Shown: positions 1 to 8,737 of the stretch, piece after piece
Layout of the letters: the number at the start of each line of letters is the position of its first letter
Position numbering within the stretch: position 1 is the stretch's first letter
NCBI RefSeq assembly: GCF_002995495.1
Contig: NZ_PVZV01000012.1
Location: forward strand, 174,495-238,494
From: Actinocorallia populi
GTDB lineage: Bacteria > Actinomycetota > Actinomycetes > Streptosporangiales > Streptosporangiaceae
Reading direction: 5' to 3'
DNA length: 64,000 nucleotides
Program-made: the position numbers and the translations under genes
The notes under the pieces: model-generated
Seen by the model: only the letters and a program-made list of their open reading frames with translations
The model's database searches: none
What the model was told of the DNA's origin: nothing

Positions 1-1
1 A

Positions 2-643
2 TGGCGGGACCGCGACCTCACCGTCGAGGAGGGAGCGGCGCAGATCCAGCTCGACCTCCGGCTCGCCGCGCGGCTGGGCTTCACCTCGGTGCGGCCGAAG
101 TTCGGCGTCACCTCCTGGGACCTGGACCCCCACCCGATCTGGGAGGAGGCCGTCGAGCGCTCCCTGGACCTCGCGGCGGAGCTCGACGTCGTCATCTGCC
201 CGGAGATCCACGCCCCCACGCCGATCAAGCACCCCGTCACCCAGGGGTACCTCGAGTTCATCGAGCGCACCGGCAGCGAGCACTTCAAGCTGCTGATCGA
301 CACCGGCATCTTCCAGACCGAGCCGGTCCGCGACTACGCCGAGGAGATCGACGTGGAGGAGGGCGAGGAGGTGCCGGCGCACCTGCGGCCGCTCGCCGTG
401 CCGATGGCCGACCTGGTCGAGGTGCTGCCGCACGTGCACTTCATCCAGGCCAAGTTCTTCGACATCGACGACCGGCTCCACGACCGGCACGTCCCCTGGG
501 ACGAGATCATCACGACCCTGCGGACCGCGGGCTGGTCGGGCTGGCTGTCCAGCGAGTACGAGGGCGTGCGCGCGCCCGGCCGCGGCCGCGACCAGGTCCG
601 CCGCCAGCACGCCCTGCTGCGCACGCTCTGCGCGGGGCGGTGA
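2..643 (+). CDS. sugar phosphate isomerase/epimerase-like TIM-barrel protein, 5' end missing
   Basis: Only the last 213 residues are in the window; the open frame runs to the left edge without a start, so the gene begins upstream. Acidic and histidine positions typical of the xylose-isomerase-like TIM barrel are visible ([13 protein letters not shown], then [12 protein letters not shown], then SSEYEG near the C-terminus), as expected for a metal-dependent sugar isomerase/epimerase. The next gene, of the same superfamily, starts 7 bp downstream, so the two are almost certainly one operon. Such pairs often sit with Gfo/Idh oxidoreductases in inositol or keto-sugar catabolism; the substrate cannot be read from the sequence. 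Confidence 0.85.
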   Translation, partial: WRDRDLTVEEGAAQIQLDLRLAARLGFTSVRPKFGVTSWDLDPHPIWEEAVERSLDLAAELDVVICPEIHAPTPIKHPVTQGYLEFIERTGSEHFKLLIDTGIFQTEPVRDYAEEIDVEEGEEVPAHLRPLAVPMADLVEVLPHVHFIQAKFFDIDDRLHDRHVPWDEIITTLRTAGWSGWLSSEYEGVRAPGRGRDQVRRQHALLRTLCAGR

Positions 644-650
644 GCGCCCG

Positions 651-1661
651 ATGACGCGCCCGATCACGCTCTTCACCGGCCAGTGGGCAGACCTGCCGTT
701 CGAGGAGGTCGCCCGCCTCGCCTCGTCCTGGGGATACGACGGGCTCGAGATCGCCTGCTGGGGCGACCACCTCGACCCCGACCGCGGCGCCGTGGACGAC
801 GCCTACCTCGACGGGAAGCGCGCCGTACTGGACAGGTACGGGCTGAAGGTCTTCGCGATCTCCAACCACCTCAAGGGCCAGGCGGTCTGCGACGACCCGA
901 TCGACGGCCGGCACCGCGCCATGCTGCCGGACTCGGTCTGGGGCGACGGCGACCCCGAAGGGGTGCGGCGGCGGGCCGCGGAGGAGATGAAGAACACCGC
1001 CCGCACCGCCGCCCGGCTCGGCGTGGACACCGTCGTCGGCTTCACCGGTTCGGCCATCTGGAAGTACGTGGCGATGTTCCCCCCGGTCACCCAGGAGGTC
1101 ATCGACGCCGGCTACCGGGACTTCGCCGACCGGTGGAACCCGATCCTCGACGTCTTCGACGAGGTCGGCGTCCGCTTCGCGCACGAGGTCCACCCCTCAG
1201 AGATCGCCTACGACCACTGGACGACCCGGCGCGCACTGGAGGCGATCGGCCACCGCGAGGCGTTCGGCCTGAACTGGGACCCCAGCCACATGATGTGGCA
1301 GGACCTGGACCCGGCCGGCTTCATCCTCGACTTCGCCGAACGCATCTACCACGTCGACTGCAAGGACGTGAAGCTCGCCGTCGGCAACGGCCGCAACGGC
1401 CGCCTCGGCTCCCATCTGGCCTGGGCCGACCTGAACCGCGGCTGGGACTTCGTCTCGACCGGCCACGGCGACGTCCCCTGGGAGCGCTGCTTCCGCGCAC
1501 TGAACTCGATCGGCTACAAGGGCCCCATCTCGATCGAGTGGGAGGACGCCGGCATGGACCGTCTCGTCGGCGCCCCCGACGCACTGCGGTTCGTACGCGG
1601 CAAGCTCTTCGACGCCCCGGCGGCCGCCTTCGACGCGGCCTTCAGAACCGGCGCGCAATAA
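651..1661 (+). CDS. sugar phosphate isomerase/epimerase family protein
   Basis: A complete 336-residue xylose-isomerase-like TIM barrel. Likely metal ligands and catalytic residues appear in order: HEVHPSE near residue 178, NWDPSH near 207, YHVDCKD near 230 and SIEWEDA near 293. Family members isomerise or epimerise keto-sugars and inositol derivatives in the cytoplasm with a divalent metal. The ATG lies 7 bp after the previous stop, consistent with coupled translation. It is the last gene of the operon, since the next gene is on the other strand. The exact substrate is unknown. Confidence 0.9.
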   Translation: MTRPITLFTGQWADLPFEEVARLASSWGYDGLEIACWGDHLDPDRGAVDDAYLDGKRAVLDRYGLKVFAISNHLKGQAVCDDPIDGRHRAMLPDSVWGDGDPEGVRRRAAEEMKNTARTAARLGVDTVVGFTGSAIWKYVAMFPPVTQEVIDAGYRDFADRWNPILDVFDEVGVRFAHEVHPSEIAYDHWTTRRALEAIGHREAFGLNWDPSHMMWQDLDPAGFILDFAERIYHVDCKDVKLAVGNGRNGRLGSHLAWADLNRGWDFVSTGHGDVPWERCFRALNSIGYKGPISIEWEDAGMDRLVGAPDALRFVRGKLFDAPAAAFDAAFRTGAQ

Positions 1662-1791
1662 GAGCCCGCCACCCGGCCCTTCCGGGCCCCGCCACGCCCC
1701 CGGCACCCGCTGGATCAGCGACGCCCGACCATCCGGCCACGCCCGGCTGCTCGGAACGCCGCATGACCGTGGGCGCCGGGGGCGCGGACTC

Positions 1792-2463
1792 CTACTTGCC
1801 GGGATGGCTGTTCAACTGCACCGCCTGACCGGTGAGGGCGAAGGTTTCCGAGCGCAGTCCGTGGTCGTCGCGTTGTGCCAGGGTGATGCACTGGACCATC
1901 CAGACGGTCAGCGCCATCGCGGTGATCATGATCGCGCCCTCGACGAGGGATCCGCAGGCCTGCACGGTCAGTTGCGATCCGGACGTGACGGGAAGCCGGT
2001 CGACGAGCCGGCCTACGAGGAGCGCGGCCAGGCAGGCGGGCCACCAGAAGTTGATGACCACGCGGATCCCGGGGCGGCGGTGGCCGGGAGAGGTGTCACT
2101 GATGTCGAGGAGGATCCGACGGGGGACCCAGAGATTGAGGACAGGCACGATCCAGCCGAGAAGCAGCCAGCGCCGTTTGTAGCGATGCCGGATGAAACCG
2201 CCGACCTCGGCATTCCGCCGGGCCTGGAACACCCAGACCGGCAGAACGCAGAACACCGGTGCCAGGCTGAGGAGATTGAATCCCCGGTTGAGCTCGAGAA
2301 AGCTGGCAAGCCCGATGTAAATATCTTCGGGCCTGTCGCTGCGCAACCACTCGATGGCGGCGGAGACCTGAAGGTACTGGACGTACAGGCCGGGCAGCAA
2401 CGCCAGGAACAACAGGCTCCGCCAGACATTGAGCGACCGCACGGACTCCGCTTTCTGGGGCAT
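1792..2463 (-). CDS. DUF4328 domain-containing membrane protein
   Basis: A 223-residue protein with four to five hydrophobic stretches (around residues 12-30, 60-80, 98-115, 140-160 and 178-200). It carries the DUF4328 signature region VPRRILLDI after the third segment, followed by a helix rich in Trp. DUF4328 proteins are uncharacterised actinobacterial integral membrane proteins. The gene stands alone, convergent with the isomerase operon and divergent from the next gene. No function can be assigned. Confidence 0.8.
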   Translation of the reverse strand: MPQKAESVRSLNVWRSLLFLALLPGLYVQYLQVSAAIEWLRSDRPEDIYIGLASFLELNRGFNLLSLAPVFCVLPVWVFQARRNAEVGGFIRHRYKRRWLLLGWIVPVLNLWVPRRILLDISDTSPGHRRPGIRVVINFWWPACLAALLVGRLVDRLPVTSGSQLTVQACGSLVEGAIMITAMALTVWMVQCITLAQRDDHGLRSETFALTGQAVQLNSHPGK

Positions 2464-2720
2464 TGCGGCAGCTTAGGCGAGCCTCGCGGACGAGGATCGA
2501 ATGCCCTCGCCGACGGACGGTTTTCCGCCCAGGCCGCCCAGGTCGGCGACACGTCCATGCTGAGTTCGAGGCAGGGTGGCATACGCGAGGGCGGGGTGCA
2601 TTTCGGCCTCGGCGCCTTGTTCGAGGCGGTGGATGAGCCTGCACGACCAAGCTGGCAGGATCTCCTTCATAGCGCTGGAGAACACGCGATGGAGAGCATC
2701 GCTGATGCCGATGGAGCACC

Positions 2721-3167
2721 ATGACCGACGATGAGATCATCGGCAGGATCCGAGGCCGGCTCGCAGGGAGAAGCGCGCCGCCGCTCGCTTCTGCTGAAGC
2801 CGTCGCCGCACTCGAGGAAGTCGTCGCGATTGCGGCCGTAGCCCATCTGGAGATCGCCTGGCGTCGGATGGACGACACCGAGGCGTCTTCCTCCCAGGTC
2901 CTGCGTGAATATTTCCGTGCGCCCTCGGTGGCCATTCTCATGCGCGAAGCATCCGACCTGTGGGCGCGGCAATCCCGCCCGCACCCACATGGCCGAGAAG
3001 CCCATCACCTGCTCGGTGCCGTTCACTACTTCGGCGGCGACCTTGAGCGTGCTGGTTTCCATCTCTCCCGCGCGGGTGACAGTTTGCCGAAGACCTTGCC
3101 CTGGAGCGTCGCCTCGACGTTGCCCGGGCGGTATTACGCCAAGGTCCGGCATGAGCTCGGGCTTTGA
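2721..3167 (+). CDS. hypothetical protein
   Basis: A 148-residue soluble protein I do not recognise. It looks mostly alpha-helical, with an Ala/Glu-rich helix near residues 22-45 and a His/Gly-rich stretch HHLLGAVHYFGGD near 98-110. The ATG has a well-placed GGAG five bases upstream, and codon thirds are GC-rich although less so than in neighbours. It is followed after 188 bp by the barstar-domain gene on the same strand; whether they share a transcript is unclear. Confidence 0.6.
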   Translation: MTDDEIIGRIRGRLAGRSAPPLASAEAVAALEEVVAIAAVAHLEIAWRRMDDTEASSSQVLREYFRAPSVAILMREASDLWARQSRPHPHGREAHHLLGAVHYFGGDLERAGFHLSRAGDSLPKTLPWSVASTLPGRYYAKVRHELGL

Positions 3168-3355
3168 AGGCCCGGTAGGAGATTTCCCAGGGAAAGCGGT
3201 CTGAGCTGTGGGAACACTGAGGCGGTTCGGTGATCGATATGGGCGGTGACCGTTTCGGCTGAGTCGGGTGCGGGCGTTGCTCGATGCCGGACGGGCTTCA
3301 TAAGGCAGGACGGTAGGGTCGTCCGCGGTGACGACGTCTTTCCCGCGGAGGCCGT

Positions 3356-4600
3356 ATGGATAAGGTGCGGGCCTGGGACCAGAAGGTGCCGCTGCGTTGG
3401 CTGCTGGTCGATGAGGGCGGCGCGGATGATTCCGACGTTCCCGTGGCGCTCTGCGCCGAGATCGATGGACTGTTCGTCGAGCCCGAGCCTCCACCGGTTC
3501 CGGAGCACTACACCCTGATCGGCTGCGAGCCGGCCGGGTCCCTGCGCGAGGCGCTGCTGCGGGCCGACAGCGATCGGGCCTGGCTGGCGGGGATCGTGTT
3601 GGATCCGGTGCACGATCCCCGAAAGCCGTCGCCGGACGGCTGCCAGCGTTATGACTTCGGGTGCTCCTGCATGGAGGAATTGTGTGACGTCACGGTCCTC
3701 AACCGGCGCTCGTCGCAGGATGGAACCGGACTGGTCGACATCGACCTGCGCGGGTATCTGCGCATCCTCCCGGAGACCCGATGGCCACCGGCACGGCCGC
3801 CCGCCGCGCAGGCATTCCTGCTGACCGGCAGCGATGGGGAGGCTCTGGGCAGATGCCGCCGCACCACCGGAATCTTCCGCGAGCGTCCGCGACCACCGGT
3901 GCAGCCGGTGACGCTCGTCGGTTGTCGGCCCCAAGCACCACTGCTGGCGCTGCTGGAGCGGCGCTCGGCCCGGAGGCGTGCCCTGCAGGCGACGATCCAC
4001 GCCATCGACGACAGCGGGCACGCCGTGAACACGGGTCGAGCGGTGTCGGCCACCGTGACCGGAACACGCCCTTCCCTGCTGGGCGCCGGACTGGTCGACG
4101 TCACCCTCGACGCCGGCGTCGACGACCCCTTGCCCGCCGACGCCCGGGCGATCTGGCGGCTATGGCACACAGGTCGGCCGGCCCGCCCCGGCCTGTGGGC
4201 CGACTACGACCGGGCGCTACGTCACGAATGGTCCGGCGCGGCCCTGGCCCACCACCCTCACGAACGCCCTGACCGGCCGCCCGGACGCGTCTACCACCTC
4301 GACGGCCGGTTCATCACCGACATCGAAGGCTTCTACTGTGCTCTGGGCGAGGCCATCAACGGCCCCGGCGGATACTTCGGCTGGAACCTCGACGCGCTCG
4401 ACGACTGCCTGCGCGGCAGGTGGGGTGCCACGCCGCCCTTCCGGCTCCTATGGCACCACGCCGACGTCGCACGCCACCACCTCGTACCGGGCTATGACCG
4501 TCCCTCCTCCGCACTACGCAGCTGGGGTCCGGCCAACACCCTGCAGGACCTGCTCGACATCCTCTCCGACAGCAGGATCGACGTCGACTTCTGTGATTAG
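3356..4600 (+). CDS. barstar-family protein with long duplicated N-terminal region
   Basis: The 414-residue product ends in a barstar-like domain from about residue 310: YHLDG, then ALGEAINGPGGYFGWNLDALDDCLRG is split over 325-352 with the family's G-x-NLDALDDCL core, then LLWHHA. Barstar domains bind and block barnase-type ribonucleases. The first 300 residues contain two similar blocks, each starting TLxGCxPxxxLxxLL (near 57 and 183) and ending GLVDxxL (near 125 and 244), so this part looks internally duplicated. The ATG has GGAG 8 bases upstream. No ribonuclease toxin gene is seen next to it, so it may be an orphan immunity protein or act on another target. Confidence 0.8.
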   Translation: MDKVRAWDQKVPLRWLLVDEGGADDSDVPVALCAEIDGLFVEPEPPPVPEHYTLIGCEPAGSLREALLRADSDRAWLAGIVLDPVHDPRKPSPDGCQRYDFGCSCMEELCDVTVLNRRSSQDGTGLVDIDLRGYLRILPETRWPPARPPAAQAFLLTGSDGEALGRCRRTTGIFRERPRPPVQPVTLVGCRPQAPLLALLERRSARRRALQATIHAIDDSGHAVNTGRAVSATVTGTRPSLLGAGLVDVTLDAGVDDPLPADARAIWRLWHTGRPARPGLWADYDRALRHEWSGAALAHHPHERPDRPPGRVYHLDGRFITDIEGFYCALGEAINGPGGYFGWNLDALDDCLRGRWGATPPFRLLWHHADVARHHLVPGYDRPSSALRSWGPANTLQDLLDILSDSRIDVDFCD

Positions 4601-4721
4601 CGGCGGTGAGATCGGGCGGGCGGTTTCGCGAGGAGACCGGTACAGGAATCAGCGGTGGCGGGCACCCGGGCGGCAGAAGGGGGACTCCTGTCTTCGGGGT
4701 TCGGAGTCTGATCCGGGGTGT

Positions 4722-5603
4722 TCAGGGTGTCGGTGGGGTGGCGGCGGCACGTAGGGGCTGGAGGTTGGCGGTGAGGAAGGCGTCGAATGTGCGGGGTGGT
4801 CGGCCGGTGATGTCGCGGACCGTGGTCGTGGTCGCGGTCTGGGAACCGGCGGCGACCTCTTTGACCAGGTAGGCGAGGTCTTCGGCGAACCGGCGCGGGA
4901 GGCCCTGGGACGTCATGGCGGCGGCCAGGGCGTCGGGGGGAAGTTCGGCGCGGTGCACCGTCCGTCCCAGCGCGGATGAGATCTTGTCGGCTATCTCGGC
5001 GTCGGTGAGCGCCTCGGGGCCGGTGAGGACGAAGGCGTCCTTCCTGTCCTGGGGGCCTGCCAGCAGGGTGGCCGCGCAGGCGGCGATGTCGTGGCAGTCG
5101 ATGTGGGCGACGGGGGTGTCGCCATAGGAGCTGACCAGGTCTCCGTCGGGGGTGAACGCTCCGGGCGCGATGAAGTTCTGCATGAAGCCGGCGGGCTGCA
5201 GCAGGGACCAGGCGAGGCCGGAGGCTCTGAGGTGTTCGTCGATCTCCCAGTGCGCGCTCTGGGAGAGCCTCGACTCCCGGCGGGCGTGCCAGACCGACAC
5301 CTTCACCACGTGTGCGACACCGGCCCTGCGCGCCGCGTCGATCACGGTCTTCTGCCGGCGGATCATCGGCTGCTCCCCGTCCAGCGGCTGGGCGCCGGAG
5401 CCGTTGAGGAACAGGCGGTCCACGCCGTGGAGAGCCGCGGCGATCGAGTCCGGGTCGTCGAAGTCGCCGACGGCGAAGTCGCAGCCGAGCGCCTGTCCCT
5501 TCGCCTCGTCGCGGACCAGCGCCCGGAACGCCGCGCCGTCCCGGCGCAACCGGTGCACCAGAGACCTGCCGATGGAGCCGGTGGCACCCGTCACCAAGAT
5601 CAT
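4722..5603 (-). CDS. NmrA-like NAD(P)-binding SDR-family protein
   Basis: 293 residues with the Rossmann signature VTGATGSIG at residues 4-12 and the atypical-SDR layout of NmrA/HSCARG proteins: an FDDPDSI turn near 50 and a YGDTPVAHIDCHDIA segment before a TGPEALTDAE region. These proteins are NAD(P)H-dependent reductases or redox sensors. ATG 5603 is preferred because AAGG sits six bases before it; ATG 5609 directly abuts that AAGG. It is divergent from a TetR gene, with repeated GAGG-CCTC dyads between them, so it is the likely target of that repressor. Confidence 0.85.
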   Translation of the reverse strand: MILVTGATGSIGRSLVHRLRRDGAAFRALVRDEAKGQALGCDFAVGDFDDPDSIAAALHGVDRLFLNGSGAQPLDGEQPMIRRQKTVIDAARRAGVAHVVKVSVWHARRESRLSQSAHWEIDEHLRASGLAWSLLQPAGFMQNFIAPGAFTPDGDLVSSYGDTPVAHIDCHDIAACAATLLAGPQDRKDAFVLTGPEALTDAEIADKISSALGRTVHRAELPPDALAAAMTSQGLPRRFAEDLAYLVKEVAAGSQTATTTTVRDITGRPPRTFDAFLTANLQPLRAAATPPTP

Positions 5604-5626
5604 GTTCATCCTTCGGTGTCATGGGC

Positions 5627-5678
5627 CTCGAGGGGATAACCTGAGGGGCCCTCGGGTAATTCAATCTGAGGGTACCTC
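5627..5678. promoter_or_regulatory. TetR operator cluster between divergent genes
   Basis: The intergenic strip between the NmrA-like gene and the TetR gene has three related dyads: CCTCGAGG at 5627-5634, GAGGGGCCCTC at 5643-5653 (perfect around the central G) and GAGGGTACCTC at 5668-5678. The last two start 25 bp apart. Their position and spacing fit cooperative binding by the adjacent TetR protein. Binding itself is inferred. Confidence 0.55.
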
Positions 5679-5702
5679 GACTTATTGCCGAGCGGAGTGA
5701 AG

Positions 5703-6308
5703 ATGGCAGAAACCCCGCGGCGCAGACCGCGTGCCGACGCGCGGCGCAACCGCGAACGCCTGCTGGCGGAGGCCGACGCGGTCTTCCGCCGAGAGGGCAC
5801 CGACGCGTCCCTGGAGAGCGTCGCCCGGCGGGCGGGTGTCGCGATCGGCACGCTGTACGGACATTTCCCCAACCGCCGCGCCCTCATCGGTGCGCTGCTG
5901 AGCGAACGCAACGAGGCCCTTTTCGAGCAGGGGCGGGAACTGCTCGCCGGCTCCGAGCCCGCGCGGGCGCTCACCCGGTGGGTGCGGCTGGTGGTCGAGC
6001 ACGCCGCCGCCTACCAGGGGCTGGCCGCCGTGCTGGCCGACGGCCTGGGCGATCGGGATTCCGAACTCCACGCCTCCTGCACGCGCATGACCGACATCAG
6101 CGACCGGCTGCTCGCCGACGCCCGAACGGCCGGAGCCCTCCGCCGGGACGTGACCGGTGCCGACATCTTCGCCCTGATGAACGCCGCCGCCTGGGTCCGC
6201 GAGCACATGTCCCCCGAGCAGGCGGAACGGCTCGTGGCACTGACCATGGACGGCATGCTGACCCAGGAGCCGGACGGCGCCGGGGGCCGGGTCATTCGTA
6301 GACCTTGA
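5703..6308 (+). CDS. TetR family transcriptional regulator
   Basis: 201 residues with an N-terminal TetR helix-turn-helix: ASLESVARRAGVAIGTLYGH around residues 38-57, followed by a helical ligand-binding domain. ATG 5703 has GGAG six bases upstream; an in-frame TTG at 5685 is less likely. It is divergent from the NmrA-like reductase, the usual local-repressor arrangement. The final codons overlap the end of the truncated sigma-factor gene on the other strand. Confidence 0.9.
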   Translation: MAETPRRRPRADARRNRERLLAEADAVFRREGTDASLESVARRAGVAIGTLYGHFPNRRALIGALLSERNEALFEQGRELLAGSEPARALTRWVRLVVEHAAAYQGLAAVLADGLGDRDSELHASCTRMTDISDRLLADARTAGALRRDVTGADIFALMNAAAWVREHMSPEQAERLVALTMDGMLTQEPDGAGGRVIRRP

Positions 6309-6492
6309 GGGTCCATGCGCCCATCGGGTCGGGGTCCTTCTCGATCCGCCGCCAGGCCGTCCAGGCCTTCGCCAACGCGGTCTGGAGCAGGTCCTCGGCC
6401 ATCGCCCGGTCCCGGCAGAGCAGGTAGGCGGTGTGCAGCAGCCGTGGTGAGCGCTCCCGTACGTAGGTCGCGTATTCGGGGGGTTCCCGCAT
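6292..6492 (-). pseudogene. truncated SigE-family ECF sigma factor
   Basis: The 66-residue frame begins like a SigE-family actinobacterial ECF sigma factor: EYATYVRERSPRLLHTAYLL, then AEDLLQTALAKAWTAWRRI, which is most of region 2. It then diverges into AWTLKVYE and stops. Regions 2.4, the linker and region 4 are absent, so it cannot be a working sigma factor. The break lies where it meets the 3' end of the TetR gene, suggesting that a rearrangement removed the rest. Confidence 0.7.
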
Positions 6493-6617
6493 CTGTCAGC
6501 CGCCTTCCTCAAGGTTCCGCGACTAAGACAGCCGAGCACCGGGAAAAGGTTGCCCGGCCCGCCGGAGCCCTCGGTTAGCGGCGAAGTGCGCTGGCCGGTG
6601 GCGGACTTCATCGCATG

Positions 6618-6651
6618 CAGCACATCTGCTGTACTTGCAGCAGATGTGCTG
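6618..6651. promoter_or_regulatory. tandem palindromic operator over a leaderless promoter
   Basis: CAGCACATCTGCTG (6618-6631) and CAGCAGATGTGCTG (6638-6651) are exact reverse complements separated by TACTTG. Each half is itself a dyad of the form CAGCA-N4-TGCTG, and the two start 20 bp apart. A -10-like TAATTT at 6652-6657 sits six bases before the ATG at 6664, so transcript and start codon probably coincide. A protein bound here would cover the promoter. Confidence 0.65.
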
Positions 6652-6663
6652 TAATTTGGTGGT

Positions 6664-7506
6664 ATGGAGAAACTCACCGGGCCGCTTCATGAGCTGGACA
6701 AGCAGGTCCACAAGGAGCAGAAGACGCTGGAAGTGCTCATCGAGCAGGTTCGGCCGGTGGCCGAGGCCGTTCTGGCCGACTTCCGGGAGAACGTGGTCGA
6801 CGGCCAGGCCGTCTATGAGGTCGTCAGAGCGGGTGTGGTCCATCCCTGGCGGCGCGTCGGCCTCCTGGAAGAGCACGCTGCCTCGGCGGCGCAGGAGGAC
6901 TGCCTCGTCGTGGCCGACGGGGATGATCCCACTCCCGTGTTCCGGCACCTGCTCTTCGGGGCCTACAACTTTCTCGGGGGCCTGCGCGGACGGCAGGAGG
7001 CGGTACGGGAACTGGAGCCGGTCGCCGCCATGGCGCTGGCGCTCCAGCTCGGCCACGGAATGGAGTGGGCCAGCGAGGAGACCCTCGTGCAGGCGGCCGG
7101 ACGCCTGCTCAAGGACGCCGCCGTCCTGCCCCGCAACTTCTCCCCGAACGTCACGCGCCGGTTGTGGGAGGAGTACACCTGGCTGCTGGAGGGCGACCCG
7201 CACCAGCCGCGCTTCGGCTACGTCCAGTCTCGCCGGTTGGGCTCCTGGAGAGAGGTCGCCCAGGCCTATCTGAATTCGCGGTCCGAAATCACCCGGGCCA
7301 TCGACGAGCAGCACGTCAACGTCGGCCAGAGCGCGCTGGCCGGACCCGAGGCGGCACGGCGCGCCGGGGTGGCCTGGTCTACGTGGAGGGCCTACGTCTC
7401 CGCCGACCGGGCGCCCGCCGCGGACCTGACCGGTCCCGCCCGGTGGTGGCCGCTGACCGTGGACGCCTGGCGCATCGCCACCGGCCGCTCCGGCCCCGCC
7501 GGATGA
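6664..7506 (+). CDS. hypothetical protein with C-terminal excisionase-like HTH
   Basis: A 280-residue protein. The first 210 residues are helical and not recognised. The C-terminal 55 residues (ARRAGVAWSTWRAYVSADRAP, split, then WWPLTVDAWR) match the actinobacterial MerR/AlpA-like excisionase helix-turn-helix with its wing Trp residues, so it likely binds DNA. The start has no Shine-Dalgarno sequence but a -10 element six bases upstream, consistent with leaderless translation. A tandem palindrome overlaps that promoter, suggesting autoregulation. No integrase or att site is nearby. Confidence 0.75.
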   Translation: MEKLTGPLHELDKQVHKEQKTLEVLIEQVRPVAEAVLADFRENVVDGQAVYEVVRAGVVHPWRRVGLLEEHAASAAQEDCLVVADGDDPTPVFRHLLFGAYNFLGGLRGRQEAVRELEPVAAMALALQLGHGMEWASEETLVQAAGRLLKDAAVLPRNFSPNVTRRLWEEYTWLLEGDPHQPRFGYVQSRRLGSWREVAQAYLNSRSEITRAIDEQHVNVGQSALAGPEAARRAGVAWSTWRAYVSADRAPAADLTGPARWWPLTVDAWRIATGRSGPAG

Positions 7507-7519
7507 CCTCCGCTTTCGT

Positions 7520-7558
7520 TACGTACAAGCGTACGCCCGGTATGTACACTTGTACGTA
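7520..7558. promoter_or_regulatory. inverted-repeat operator overlapping start codon
   Basis: TACGTACAAGCGTAC (7520-7534) and GTACACTTGTACGTA (7544-7558) are reverse complements except for one base. The right arm runs into the A of the ATG at 7558, and a -10-like TATGTA (7541-7546) lies between and inside the arms. It probably binds the TetR protein encoded second in the operon; that assignment is inference from position. Confidence 0.6.
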
Positions 7559-8142
7559 TGGCTGACGTGGACGACCGCTCGATGCGCGAGCGGATGCTCG
7601 CCGGTGACCTGTACCTCGCCGACGACCCGGAGCTGACCGAGCACTGCCTGCGGGCCATGGACCTGGCGGACGCCTTCAACACGACGCCGGCCCGCGACCG
7701 GCGGGAACGGCGCAGGCTGCTCACCGAGCTGCTCGGCGCGATCGGCGAGGGCACGGAGATCCGGCCGCCGCTGCGCGTCGACTACGGCGGCAACATCCGC
7801 ATCGGCGCCCGGTCGTTCGCCAACTTCGGCCTCACCGCCCTGGACGTCGCGCCGATCACCATCGGCGACGACGTGCAGATCGGGCCGAACGTCCAGCTGC
7901 TCACCCCCACGCACCCGATCGAACCCGGACCCCGCCGTGACAAGTGGGAGGCGGCCCGGCCGATCACCATCGCCGACAACGTGTGGCTGGGCGGAGGGGT
8001 GATCGTCCTGGCCGGGGTCACGATCGGGGAGAACACCGTCGTCGGCGCAGGCGCGGTGGTCACCCGCGACCTGCCGGCGAACGTCGTCGCGGTCGGGAGC
8101 CCCGCCCGTGTGATCCGCACGATCGGGCCGGACACGGCATGA
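7558..8142 (+). CDS. sugar O-acetyltransferase (left-handed beta-helix, maltose/nodulation acetyltransferase type)
   Basis: 194 residues. An N-terminal Mac domain (MLAGDLYLADDPEL) is followed by hexapeptide repeats of the LbH_MAT_GAT type: IGDDVQIGPNVQLLTPTHPI, then IADNVWLGGGVIVLAGVTIG, then VVGAGAVVTRDLP. The catalytic His is in TPTHP near residue 122. Such enzymes transfer acetyl from acetyl-CoA to a sugar hydroxyl. It heads an operon with a TetR gene (ATGA overlap) and an MFS transporter, behind a dyad that overlaps its start. Confidence 0.9.
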   Translation: MADVDDRSMRERMLAGDLYLADDPELTEHCLRAMDLADAFNTTPARDRRERRRLLTELLGAIGEGTEIRPPLRVDYGGNIRIGARSFANFGLTALDVAPITIGDDVQIGPNVQLLTPTHPIEPGPRRDKWEAARPITIADNVWLGGGVIVLAGVTIGENTVVGAGAVVTRDLPANVVAVGSPARVIRTIGPDTA

Positions 8143-8708
8143 GCGGCTCGGCCCCGCCGCCCGCCTCCCGAAGGCCCCGCCGGCACGACCCCGGAAGGCG
8201 GGACCGGCTGATCGACGCCGCGCTCACCGTCATCGCCGAGCGCGGCGTCGCCGCGACGACGCACCGGGAGATCGCCCGCGCCGCGGACGTGCCGCTGGGG
8301 TCGATGACCTACCACTTCACCTCCCTGGAGGAGGTCCTCACCGAGGCGTTCACCCGGCACGCCGAGTCGGTGGCCCGCGTCTTCGACGAGCGCCTGAGCG
8401 CCGCGAAGGACCGTGAGGCGGCCGCGGAGGCCGTCATCGCGCTGGTGGCCGACGACCTGCTCGGCTCCCGGCACGACCTCGTCCTCACCGTGGAGCTGTA
8501 CGTGGCCGCGGCGCGCGAGCCGGCTCTGCGAGCCGTCACGCAGGCGTGGATGGCGCGCAGCCGCCAGGCGCTGGAACGCCACTTCGACGCCACCACCGCC
8601 CGCGAGCTGGACGCGCTCATCGAAGGCCTCGTCCTGCACAGCGCCCTGTCGACCGACCCGATGACGCCCGAGCAGATCCGCCACGCCATCCACCGCCACC
8701 TGCGCTGA
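8139..8708 (+). CDS. TetR family transcriptional regulator
   Basis: 189 residues. The HTH spans about residues 28-72, with ATTHREIARAADVPLGSMTY. The start is the ATG that overlaps the preceding stop (ATGA at 8139-8142), indicating translational coupling. It lies between the acetyltransferase and an MFS transporter and probably represses this operon through the dyad at 7520-7558. Confidence 0.9.
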   Translation: MSGSAPPPASRRPRRHDPGRRDRLIDAALTVIAERGVAATTHREIARAADVPLGSMTYHFTSLEEVLTEAFTRHAESVARVFDERLSAAKDREAAAEAVIALVADDLLGSRHDLVLTVELYVAAAREPALRAVTQAWMARSRQALERHFDATTARELDALIEGLVLHSALSTDPMTPEQIRHAIHRHLR

Positions 8709-8737
8709 CCCCTCCCGCACCACGTGATCGGAAGCCG

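Noticed and set aside
2473..2685. A 70-residue minus-strand frame between the DUF4328 gene and the next gene
   Set aside because: No ribosome site, no recognisable feature and weak codon bias.
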